Source: Cerrena zonata
Taxonomy: Eukaryota > Basidiomycota > Agaricomycetes > Polyporales > Cerrenaceae
Direction: 5' to 3'
NCBI GenBank assembly: GCA_038087015.1
Contig: JASBNA010000005.1
Coordinates: 558,001 to 622,000, forward strand
Length of the DNA: 64,000 nucleotides
The translations under genes were made by a program, and so were the position numbers. The stretch's first letter is position 1. Each line of letters starts with the position of its first letter. A model generated the notes under the pieces. That model worked only from the letters and a program-made list of their open reading frames with translations. It had not been told where the DNA came from and did no database searches. Below, piece after piece: positions 23,114 through 40,980 of the stretch.

Positions 23114-24067
23114 ATGTCCGTACCCGAGGGCGCGTCTCCATTTGCCGACGCTCCTGCTCCGTGGCACTGTTCTGGAGAAGCCTTTTGGTTTTTCGGTCAC
23201 ATCAGCTCTAAGAAAGGCTCATATCCCCCGTCTTCAGCTTTCAATGATGCTGAAGCAGCTTCATCCTTCTCTGACGCGAAAGCGAGCGGAGAATACCATG
23301 GAGGTTTGACGTCGTTAATGCTCGTAAGGTACAAGGACACTCCTGTTGGTATGTACCTCATTCAGTAATTGAATCTGAGTATGCTGTTACTGATCGAGAA
23401 TCCTTTTTGTTAGGTCCGTATGACGAGCTAATCTGGATACCGGGTGCCTTTAGTGTACCTCAGACTAGCATGAAAAAGCTCAGGATTACTCGTATTTACG
23501 TCTCAGCAAAGGAGTCTGTCTACAATGGTGCGGGTTTCCCTATTCAGGTTTATTATAGAGGCTCAACTAGGTATCATTGTATCAACAGGGCGGAAAAATT
23601 GGAATATCCCCAAAACTGTAGCTCATTTTGAGTTCACTCCGAACCCGAAGGCTACATCCCCAGATGTTCTTCCGTACAGCAAAATTACTGTGAGCTCGCC
23701 ATCAGACCCCGAGCATCCTTTTTTCGCCATAAATATTACACCCTCTCGATTCCTCTCAAAGCCTTGGCTTCCGTATGATTCTTCTTGGACACCCTTGGAC
23801 ACTTACTTGGTACAACCACCATTGCCCGAGAGTCCGAAGTGGCGTGAAGATGCTCTGATTGGGACAAATCGTTGGTGGGGTATTGATCCATTAATGAAGG
23901 GTAAGGCTGCCGTTATTTGGGGTGAAGGGGGTTTGGAAGGTGACAAATATGGTGACAATGTTGGTATACCCGACCTCAATCCGTGGAAGATGGGTTTATG
24001 GCTCAAAGATTTCATGCTGGATTTCCCTACCGGTGAGGAAATTGGTGGGGATAAAAAAACAGATTAG
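23114..24067 (+). CDS. Acetoacetate-decarboxylase-superfamily protein
   Basis: Fungal member of the acetoacetate decarboxylase-like beta-barrel superfamily; the actual substrate is unknown and many fungal members lack proof of decarboxylase activity. Exon 1 (ATG 23114, MSVPEGASPFADAPAPWHCS) ends in LTSLMLVRYKDTPVG. Exon 2 continues PYDELIWIPGAFSVP and RITRIYVSAKESVYNG. An intron of about 59 nt (23530-23588) joins VYNG to RKNWNIPKTVAHFEF in frame, recreating the family's R/K-x-x-W-x-I-P-K block. Exon 3 holds FFAINITPSRFLSKPWLPY, GTNRWWGIDPLMKGKAAVIW and LNPWKMGLWLKDFMLDFPTG. The stop at 24067 is the simplest choice. A GTGAGG donor right after FPTG and an AG at about 24067 would allow an alternative C-terminus, so the 3' end is uncertain. 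Confidence 0.75.
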
Positions 24068-25996
24068 GGACCGTTGCGTCGACCAAGCTGCCTTGTTACC
24101 TTTGGAGTAAGTGTTATCGTTCCTGTAAGAGGATTTGCTTAACTTACGCACAATTTCTCAGGTATGATATGTATGATAGTTATGATCTCTATCCTCGTCT
24201 ATGTATACTCTTTTATTTGTCTTTCCTTCCTTCTGCAGTTGGTGTTATCTCCTATGACCGAGATCTGTTGCTCCATCCATGATGCATTTTTGTGATTGAT
24301 GTAAGCCCAATGGCGATATTATAGACCAGTGTTACTTACATCGTTTATGCCTAGATGTCATTGTTCCAAATCCCGCTTGTACCGAAAGATGTATGTACTG
24401 TTCTTTATGTCGCAGGTCTCTGACCGATTGCCATTGGTTACCCACGAGTGTAGATTATTCGCCCATATTTTCGGGAAGCTCGGATACTGCTCATTCTAAC
24501 CGTACTATCAGCCCGTTTCAATGATTTGTACTACTCCCACCACCAAATTCTGACTATCGCCCTGCCAATCACAATCACCCGACTCGGATTCAAGTCTGTA
24601 TACCGGGAGTTACCTGTGCATCACATATCAAGTGTTCGTCGTGGAAACTTATGATCTAGCGGTACTGGTGTCCTATCACAGTTCGTCCATCTCAAACATA
24701 GTCAATGATAGTTTCCCCGCTATGCTGACCCTAAATTTTACCCTTCGTTCTAGGCGGGATTCTAGTGGGACTGTTCAAGGGTATAGAATACGAACAAGTC
24801 TCGCTGGCAGGGTAAAAGTTCACGTTGGAGCCTGATCGACGTCAAAAAGTAAAGCGACGTGCATCCGCGTAGCCTCAGTGTTGGCACAACAATAAACGAT
24901 ATATGTCCTCCCAGCATCATATGTGACCTAAGTCTTGCTGTCAAGACTTGCGCAATCACAGAGAACCCGAACGAAGAGATATGTTGCTTCAATCATGATT
25001 GCTGGTATAGTATCAACTCGCCTCTGCAAATATCGTTGATTAGATTGCACTGTGCAAGGCTGTCCGTGGTATTTTAGGCGTCTTCCTCTGTGAGACTGTT
25101 CTTGGCCGCCTTCACTCAACTTCCAGCTCTCACAATCCTTTTGGGAATAGCCTGATCGTGGCGTAGTAACTTCATGATATCCCCCGTTAAGCCCGGATAT
25201 AGCCGATATATGTCTGCAACTACGCAAAAATATGATATCCGTAGGGAAATGACACTTAAGGTAATTGCTTATTCTCATATGACCATGTCTTGTCGTACTT
25301 ACTCAATGGCGTATGTATTTTCCGATGAACTATAGCTTGTCAGTATATTATGGCTGAGGTCGAACACGGATCTGAACGCCTCCCGCCATCCATCGCTACA
25401 GGTCGGTGTCTCAAGCTGTCATCCACAACTTTGACGTTGATCATCATCATCAGTACATTTTGGGAGCGCTGACATCTCCATGCCCAAGCAATCCCAGCTG
25501 CGCTTTGGATCAAGCGGTGGCTGCATTGTGCGGAGAACGGAAGTCTTCTGACTTTTCAATCGTGGTGTGACAAACACTTTTGAAGCAAACGAACCGAATA
25601 AGTCACCCCAACATTTCGAATACAGTAACCAAGCGTCCTGCGTGAATATATTCGCGTGGTATTGCCACCGATCTGACGGTGATTAGTCTGCCCAGAAGCG
25701 GACGGGCTCTTTCCCATCTTAGCTAATGGTGCCACCAGGGATAGTAATTGAAGCCTATTGTCGAGACCAGGACCGATCGTCTCGGGACCAATTCACAGCG
25801 TCAGTCCTCTAGACATCTTCCCCTCGTTCATCACATTCTCAGCGTTAGGGCTGTTCTTCCAAAGGAATGGTCCCTGAGCCCCGGAAAAGCACAAAATGGC
25901 GAGGGTTGACATTCCGTTGCTAATGGATCGCTACATCTCCCCTCCCCAGCAGGTGTCGTTCAGTGCATCGTAGGTAAACCTCTTCCAGCGTCTCCG
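24068..25996. other. Gene-poor intergenic region
   Basis: About 1.9 kb between two plus-strand genes. Only short motif-free open frames on both strands. A possible extra 3' exon of the preceding gene (24068-24310) cannot be excluded. No repeats or RNA genes recognised. Confidence 0.45.
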
Positions 25997-27785
25997 ATGT
26001 CCGTCTTCCAGGACTTATTGGAGAACGGAGTTAAATCCATCCAGACTATTCGGTATGCGGAACGTGAGTGAATCATCTTCGTGGAACTTGAACCTAGTGT
26101 TGACCTTGTTGAACAGTCGCGTCAAGTGTGATTATTGTATTCGATCATAGTTAGTACCTACCTCACTCACCATTACCGCTGTCGACACTTACCGCCCTGG
26201 AATAGTCGTTACACTAGACCAAGAGGTGACGTTGATCGCCATGACGTCTAGACATAATCTGACATTCTTGCTTTTTAGATCGAGCTTATATGGGTACATC
26301 GTCTTCCCCTGTTTAGTTTCTTTTAGTTGACGTTGCGGTTCGTAGAAATCTGGGTGGTCCTTAGGGAAATGTTTGTTTCTCTTGGTGAGCTCTAGTTTGA
26401 AATATAAATAATTGGTGACGTGTTGACCAATAGCGCTTCCTTTATAGAATCGGTACTATTCTCTGGCCACTGTCTTGTGAGCAAAGCATTTCTTCTCGTC
26501 TCGACACATACTAACCTTGTTTTAGGTTCAACAATTATAGTGAGAAAATATTCAACATCTTTCAAGTATATGGACCTGATCGAAGTGCTTTAGTTCTATT
26601 CACAACCCACCTAACTGATCAGGTATGTATTACATTCGATTCTATAGTCCATTTAATCGTGCTAACGAGTTCGTCTTAGCTGTAAGTGATTTTGTTTTAC
26701 TGCGGAAAGCCATTTTCACATACCGACCTGATTTTCTAGATGTAAGCGCTATTCTCAAAACCCCTTCACAAGAAGTCCCCTCTAATGTATGATAAGGTAT
26801 AAACTGGTTCCGCTGGCAAGGAGCAACAGGGATTATAGCATTTGCTCTCGGAGAACGTGGGTTCATCAACGTCAGACAACGCGCTGATTTGGCTCATTCC
26901 TTTGCTTGCGCAGTCATACTTCAATTGCGATTATACGCACTGTACTTTTTGGATAAACGCGTCCTTGCCTTCATGATCTTGACATTCATTACATGTCTTA
27001 CTGCTGCGGCTACTCTAATAAGTATCTCACTAAGTCACGTTACAGGTACGAGTTTTCATTTACCCTGGTTGACGTAACACTGAGCTTCTGTTCCTTTAAG
27101 CTACTTCACATCTGCTTCCGGGAATCCCGTTCTGTGTACCTCTCAACCTCCCCCCAGGTTTCTACCGCTGGTGGATACCAATTCTAATATCAGAAACGGT
27201 GTTATGTGGCCTCGCGCTTTACAGAGGACTACAAAGCTATTTCAACCGAAGAAATCTCTTTCAATCGGGGAAAGAACTAATCGAAATTCTCATTCGAGAC
27301 TCGGTTCTATATTTTCTGATGTAAGTCGTGTCCCTGCAAGATCCATCATTTGCTAACATGTCTTCTAGTCTCTTCGGCGTATATTTGTGCAACACCATCG
27401 TCTTCATCATTGGCGACGTAAGCAACTTTCCCAGTTATTGAATCCAAGAAAGACCGAGCCTGATGTACATGATTTTCATCAACAGCCTACTCAAATTGAA
27501 TCGTCGGTTGGCTATTCAGTTGCAATGTCTTGCGTCATGGGAAGCCGACTTTGCCTGAATGTCCGTGGCATGGTTCACAATGATGAGGATCTACCCAATC
27601 TAAGTGGTGAAGCGGCCAACCCTTATTCTTCCCATGGTCGTGGACACCGTCCAAGTATGCGGGGAACGAGGCAAGGTTCTCAAGGCGTTATCATACGCAC
27701 CCTGGGCGACTCTGAAAGCAGCGTCGTCGGTCAATTATCTGGCATTGAGATGGACCAGCTCAGAGGCATGAAGGTAAAACTGTAG
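25997..27785 (+). CDS. DUF6533-type seven-transmembrane protein (second copy)
   Basis: Second membrane protein with the same layout as the gene at 4089-6002; function unknown. ATG 25997 (MSVFQDLLENGVKSIQTIRY) is followed by tiny exons giving VASSVIIVFDH (matching the F-D-H of DUF6533), VVTLDQE and IELIW, then helical exons to about 26880 (WFRWQGATGIIAFALGE). LILQLRLYALYFLDKRVLAF and MILTFITCLTAAATLISISL form further helices. GFYRWWIPILISETVLCGLA leads to RGLQSYFNRRNLFQSGKELI, then RDSVLYFL and LFGVYLCNTIVFIIGD. The last exon (PTQIESSVGYSVAMSCVMGS, then RLCLNVRG) has the conserved MGSRLxLNVRG end of the membrane domain and a polar tail to 27785. Roughly ten introns; the smallest exons near 26.3-26.7 kb are uncertain. 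Confidence 0.72.
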
Positions 27786-28334
27786 AGCCTAGGCATTCTT
27801 CGCCATGGTCTAATCTATTTGTCCTACCGATAGGGTGGATTACCGAAATAATATCTATTGGACGGGAGTGAAAAAAGTGATAGCTTACCCATATTCTTTG
27901 TAGCTTGTAGATTTATTGTATAATATCAATATTCTGAGATGTGCACGGGTCAAGAGGAGAGCCGATTCTGTTCGGAATTTCATGTAGGTCAGGCGTCTTG
28001 TTGCTGTCTTCTTGAGCGCATGATGGTGGAACTCTTATTGCTTCCTTACCCTTATAGAATGAATCTCCAAGAACACAGTCCATGGACGACATGGACATGA
28101 ACCTTGAAGTCGTGAAGCTTACGGGGCTGACATTATGCCGCTCCGGGAACTTACTCCAAGCGTTGCAAGACAGCGCGTTTCTATTGCTGTTCTAGGAGGC
28201 ACGCTGTAGAACCTTATACATTTGTGTACATTGACCTTGTTCTATTCGTAGTAAATGATGGCCTTCTTTCAATTTATACGTACATTGGGTCATAAGCCGG
28301 AGTTTTCGGTCCCTTCAGGTATGTAGAGAGGCTT
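27786..28334. other. Convergent 3' intergenic region
   Basis: About 0.55 kb between the 3' ends of the second DUF6533 gene (+) and triosephosphate isomerase (-). A/T-rich in part; no gene seen. Confidence 0.5.
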
Positions 28335-29390
<1,056 letters not shown>

Positions 29391-29794
29391 GATGACGATT
29401 ATGTTGAGTTTCTGCTGGAAGTACGAGAGCAAGCGTTGTAGAGATTTCGGGATGAGACGATGAGTAAATTACATCGATACATAATCTAATCTTCAAGCCT
29501 AGCCTCAGATTAGATCGGATCGAGATCGGTTACTAAACGCCGCAGGCAGGGTTGACGATATGTACCAAACAACATGGAGAGAAAATTGTGGGACTTATCG
29601 AACGGTGTGACTACAAGATATGATTCTACTGTATGCTATAAGCTATAAGTATGTTGTTGAAGCGGACAAAAGAATCCTAGGCCACTTCAAAACGACTGTG
29701 TAGAGTACAGAACTTACTTGTGAACATGAGCCATATTTAAACATAGATCCATACATTCTCAAGCTTCAATTTTGCTACATTCTGACAGTAGGTA
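29391..29794. other. Upstream region of TPI, left flank of the MITE-like element
   Basis: About 0.4 kb immediately upstream of the TPI start codon; should hold its core promoter. No open frame supported. Confidence 0.45.
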
Positions 29795-29818
29795 CAGTCA
29801 AGGACGGGTCCTTGACAC
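29795..29818 (+). repeat. Left terminal inverted repeat of the MITE-like element
   Basis: 24-bp repeat matching 30441-30464 exactly in reverse complement; identity extends outward through the flanking TA and one more base (27 bp in all). It contains an internal dyad with 9-bp arms and a GG spacer. Confidence 0.85.
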
Positions 29819-30004
29819 GCGGAAATTTCTTTTGTGTATTATTGAGTCCCCTCCCTATGGGTTATACAGATGAGTGGATATATCAATTCTAAACTATATA
29901 AATATGTATTATCTCAGTCTTTATGACGAACTGAATGGTTTTGCACTCGTAAGTTGAATAAGTCTGACAGTCGACCTTATCGCTCGTTCCCTAGTCCTTG
30001 ACAC

Positions 30005-30022
30005 AGCGGGATCAATCCCGCT
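30005..30022. repeat. Perfect short palindrome inside the MITE-like element
   Basis: AGCGGGAT, CA spacer, ATCCCGCT: an 8+2+8 hairpin directly next to an internal copy of the terminal motif (29995-30004). Possibly an end structure of a nested or deleted element. Confidence 0.6.
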
Positions 30023-30440
30023 AATTACTATATTTAGTCAATCTAATCTCCATCGCTCTCCTGTCATTGGATGGCGGCTAAATGGTCTTTAGGTGCGGTG
30101 GCCACCTTCCTCGCTCAAACATCCGCTTAAGAGATGGGCAACAGAATGACCCATTGCAAGTGAGATGAACAATAAATATTGATATAATTATCATTCAGAA
30201 AGGTCTACCGGAGCACCCGGTAGTACTCCGGTCTGGTATTAATGCTTCCCGAAGTATGTCAAAATTCAAGCAGTCCAAATTTTAGATATGTTTTTCAACT
30301 TATGCGGGGAGGACTCCTCATGACAGCCTCAAACATAGGATTATAAAAGTTCAGTATATTATACTTGATTGCCTCGCAAATTTGAGCCCAAAAGACCCAT
30401 ACCACATGGTTTTTCATCGACTGTGTCAAGGAGTAGGGTT

Positions 30441-30464
30441 GTGTCAAGGACCCGTCCTTGACTG
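30441..30464 (-). repeat. Right terminal inverted repeat of the MITE-like element
   Basis: Exact reverse complement of 29795-29818, followed by TA at 30465-30466. A second partial copy (GTGTCAAGGA) sits 18 bp upstream at 30423. Confidence 0.85.
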
Positions 30465-30466
30465 TA

Positions 30467-31235
30467 CTCCATTATTACTAGCCAGGGCCCTGAGATCAGT
30501 GATGTCAGGAAATTAAACTATTGATAAACAATCAATATAGAGGAAGGGAAGCGACATTAACTTGAATGTGGAAAATATTTGTTGATTATTTGATATTATT
30601 GATCTATCGATAATTTGTAATTATGGGCTGAATTATGCAGGGAATATTAATTGTTCATCCCAGCCGCTACGTTAACGCTATAGGGTATCGGTAATGTTAC
30701 ATATATAGCTCGCGTGAGGTCCAATTAATACGAAGTTTCTCATTGTCAATAAAAGACTTGGAAGATAAGTGTTCTATAAGCGCTTGTTTCACATCCACTC
30801 AGCCAAGACTCTCGAACACCTTAATCCTATCTTTATTGTGTACACTCACATTCACATCGGTTACACCGAAAGGATTGAACGCTTCAAACCGGCCATTCTA
30901 GAACCTGCTGCGATCTCTGCACAGCGGCATAGTATGCAATTGGGTTGGCTCAAAAGTGACTCGAATGATTCAATGAATACTTCCAAATTGACATCACACA
31001 TCGTGGAAAGTTGGCATTACTTTGCCTACATTTGAAACCTGGTATTTGCCAACGTTCTATATATATCTCGAAATCCACGATCTCCGATTGGTTGCGTCAC
31101 CCCAGCTCGGCCGCCCTGCCTCGTCATACTGCGGGAGTCAAGGCCCCGGACGCGAAATCAGCGCTGCTGGTTCATGTAAATTTAAAGGTAATGTTGCCAA
31201 CGACGTGTTGAGCTTTCTTCCGTACAACGTTCTTC
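30467..31235. other. Upstream region of the ABC transporter
   Basis: About 0.77 kb. It holds a TATATAG-like stretch near 30702 and several short frames without recognisable motifs. The real start of the transporter could lie in a further 5' exon here, but none was identified. Confidence 0.4.
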
Positions 31236-37609
<6,374 letters not shown>

Positions 37610-37714
37610 GTAGCATAGGATTCCTTATGAATTGCTTTTCCGATGAAATCGTAGTACGACTGTTCAATCATGAGTTTAGATAATTGATTATACATGAATG
37701 GACATAGACCGTTA

Positions 37715-39244
37715 TCAATTCTCCAGGGCGAGACCAGTAATCCAGCGAATTGGAGGGGCAAGAAATATGCGAGCCAGGCTTGGTAGAACTCGCACGTTAG
37801 CCATACCGCGACTAATCCAAGAATCGGCTAGACCAAATAATAGTGAGAACTTTTGGTAATATTTGTTTCAACCGGAAACCTACTGCAAATTTGTGCGAGG
37901 AAGACCATGAAGAACGCTACCCATATCCGCCCCGCCCACCCAGAGACACGTTTGCCTGTGACCCGCTTGAACAAGTCCTCACATATAACTCCAACTCCTT
38001 GAAGGGTAAAGAAGAGAGGTACGCGCCAGTGCACTCCCCGGTTTAAGAGATACATCCCACATTCGTGGTATAAACCTGAAGCGATGAAACTCCCCATAAC
38101 CATTCCTGCCCTCCCAGCAATCCAGCTTCCAGGTATACCGCCGAGGACCATGAATGTCCTCCGAAGCAGCTGATGCCACTCTCTTGCCCAAAGTACATGT
38201 AGTGAGTCTGCTAACCAGGGCTTCCCGAAAACAGGTGGCCAAGATACAGGCGACTGACCAAGGACTCCAACGCAAAATAGCGTAGTTAAATGATACCACG
38301 TCTGAAGGCTAAAGTCAACAACAACGCCTACCAGGATATGCAACACCGTTGACAGAGCATAGCGTGAAAGGGGTGAGAGTTCCGGGTAGAATATAGAGGC
38401 TCCGTAGAAGGATCCGATAGAGGGAAGGTTTGCAAATAACATTTGGATTGTGTCAATGATGATATATCCCTTGAGAAAAGCGAAGAATGTATCCCGCAAG
38501 AACGGCCCTTTATTCAAATCGCGCTCTTCGGGTGGAATAACGACGCCTTTCCCAAAGTTCCAGCCTATACCGCGCATGGCACACATTGTTTCCGCAACCT
38601 CCTGGTACCAAGTTGTTTCCCGGCCTTTCTGGTCATTATTACGAGAGTGGTGGCCGTTACCGGCGTGTTTGACTTCTGTGGTATCTTCAGGTGTGCAACT
38701 TCCAAGAGGCGGTAATGTCGTTTCGCCGACCTTACGTCTGCCATATCCAGCGAAGGTGAAGTCCAACGCTTGTGCGATACAAGTGAGGGATGAAAGACCT
38801 AGAAAGAATTTGTGAGTTCCTAGATTGGAAGATGAATGATTGGTCCTGATTGAATACCTCGTATCAGTTCTAGAAAAAAGGTGTCGGGGTCATAAGGTTT
38901 TCCAAACCAGAAAGTACCGATCACAATCATGATGAGCGTGACAGGGAGGAGAAGAAAGCGTAAGTTGCGTGTGTTTCCTCGCCTTGAAAGATACGCCAGT
39001 AGTTGTAGGGGCACATAGTACGCGAATGCGAGTGGCGCCGTTTTGAGAGTTAGTTCGTATCTTTCAGATTCGCCCGGAACCAGAAAATTGAGCATGATCT
39101 CGAACATCCTGAAAATACATATATGTCAAGTCTGTTTCGATCAAGCAAAACACATTATTCTATATCTTCTCACCTAGTAAAAGCGTCAGGCGTCGTTAAA
39201 GTTGGCCTAGTCACCCTGTCGTCCGAATTGGCCTCTGCTGTCAT
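37715..39244 (-). CDS. MBOAT / wax-synthase-like membrane O-acyltransferase
   Basis: Polytopic membrane acyltransferase of the wax-synthase-like MBOAT group, which in fungi includes acetyltransferases acting on terpenoid or sterol-like alcohols; the acceptor is unknown. Exon 1 (ATG 39244, MTAEANSDDRVTRPTLTTPD) is soluble. Exon 2 begins MFEIMLNFLVPG and carries PLAFAYYVPLQLLAYLSRRG and a hydrophobic LLLPVTLIMIVIGTFWF helix. The large exon (about 38819 down to 37882) includes RGIGWNFGKGVVIPP. The two conserved histidine motifs are VLWAREWHQLLRRTFMVLGG and GSFIASGLYHECGMYLLNRG. After an intron of about 67 nt (about 37881-37815) a terminal exon (DSWISRGMANVRVLPSLARI) ends at TGA 37715. It converges with the ABC transporter across about 105 bp. 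Confidence 0.82.
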
Positions 39245-40980
39245 CTCAGTTGCGCGCTAGAACGTGAAACGACTCCGGGTCGCCCGACGGATACGTTAGT
39301 GACTATACTGTAGTGCTTTATGTTAGTTCTTAGCATTGTATGGATAATCATTATCCATAACATCTCGATGCATGGTCATCATGCTAGCCTTGGTAGGAAA
39401 GTAATTGAGTTGCCATGTATGATGTACGGGATAATCCGGAGAGTGCCGTTCCCTAAATGGAAATTCCTCGCTGATGCAACTTGATGGAAGGCTTGTGGAA
39501 TGAACAACCACTTCAGAGTTGAACGTGGAACGTTCGAACTTGAAAGGTGTGTTCAATCTAGCTCGTATCAGGATCAGAGTAAGAAATATTATCGAGAAGA
39601 AGAGAAATATGAATATGAGTCAGAGCTGATCAAAATGTTTCTTCCTAGACCCGCAAGATGACCCAACTCCAAGCGCAATTGCCAGTTACAATCCCAAAGA
39701 CTACCATAAGCTATTACAGACCCCGGCCACTGGTACCTGTCAAAATAACGCCAACCTATCCACGAGCTTCTAAGATAAAAGTCAAATTATTTTACTGTAG
39801 CGAGATCTCGACTACTCACCTCGCCGAGAGATATCCTGGAATGTTGGCCACTGGCCTAACACGTTGACCCTGACTAAATCATGGTTTCTTGGAGCTTTCC
39901 TGATATGTTCGACGCCACGAAGTCAGCGCCTGACAACATCATGATCATTCGGTTTGATTAACGAAAACTTTGACTACATGGTGTTACCACGTCACCGGCC
40001 TACTGGTGGCTTGTGGTAAGCAGACCGAGAACATCTTACTCAGTATACAAAGTATGTCGTACCCCGAAAGACGAAGTGAGGCCGCATCGCGTAGAAGGCT
40101 AATATACTTTCAGTAGAGCGACACGCATACGTTCGTGTGGGATGGTATCTGTCCTTGCAAGAAGTCGATATAGCCTGATGTTCTTCCCTACGCATTCATA
40201 TTATGCTCATCATACCACTCGACTGACACAGGGCGCCGACAGGTTTTCCCATCATCACTGCTTTACAGGTACTGACCAACAGTCACAAACAACGGAAGCT
40301 GGCCAGACTTCTAGAAACGAACTTTGATTCCCGGTGTTACCTGATCTCGACACAGATGACCAGCTCCAAGTACGTGACTCTACTACACATTGGATTTAGA
40401 CACCAAGTCGAGTAACATTCTTCTCAGGTCTTCGAAGATAATGCTGCTATGGGGTCATCAGCTACGATAGAATTGGCTATCTAACTTACTGATATCGCGA
40501 GTCCAATCGCAGTAGGTTCTCAAGTGACCAACAATACTGCGAAGTTGATGTCAGTGACATGTTATCAGAGTTATATCTCGTATAACCCCAAATGGCTCGG
40601 TTTCCTCCGATAGAATATCTTCCGATACCAAAGTGGGCATTGAAGTCTCCATTACGATCTAAAGAGCCACCGCCGGAGTATAGCCCCGTGGGTCATTCTA
40701 TCCGATCATCATACGTTTCCTCTATTTTTGAAGACGATCACATGTCTGTACACACATAGAAGAATGTGCCATCTTCCCGTTGCAAAGATTTGGATGCGCT
40801 GAACTTTATCTTGAACTGTATGACATGCTTCTCGATGGCCAGTGTAGGCAAATGGTAACCCAACCCAGCTTCTCTTTCGCATGCGGCGGGCTACTGCGTG
40901 TCCGAGGGTGCAACATATATAGATGGAAGACAGGAAGTATGCTCTGAGCTTCTCTCCACACTCTGTACGGTATTGACACC
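39245..40980. other. Divergent gene-poor region
   Basis: About 1.7 kb between the MBOAT gene (-) and the DUF6534 gene (+). Short open frames carry no recognisable motif. Apart from the TATA-like element near 40916, I see no defined feature. Confidence 0.45.
40916..40922 (+). promoter_or_regulatory. TATA-like element of the DUF6534 gene
   Basis: TATATAG, 59 bp upstream of the ATG at 40981, with no competing ATG between. Inferred from position only. Confidence 0.4.

Larger units (their letters stand above)
29795..30464. mobile_element. MITE-like non-autonomous DNA transposon (670 bp)
   Basis: Perfect 24-bp terminal inverted repeats, beginning CAGTCAAGGACGGGTCCTTG, lie at 29795-29818 and in reverse at 30441-30464. 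Both ends are flanked by TA (29793-29794 and 30465-30466), the target duplication expected for Tc1/mariner/pogo-class elements; terminal CAGT also fits that class. Each repeat is itself a near-palindrome (GTCAAGGAC, 2-nt spacer, GTCCTTGAC). Extra copies of TCCTTGACAC lie inside the left end (29995-30004) and, inverted, inside the right end (30423-30432). The interior is A/T-rich and carries no long open frame, so it would depend on a transposase elsewhere. The family is inferred; copy number cannot be judged from one window. Confidence 0.75.

Noticed and set aside
24928..25278. 116-codon minus-strand frame in an intergenic gap
   Set aside because: Composition is not protein-like, no motifs, and no neighbouring exons in frame.
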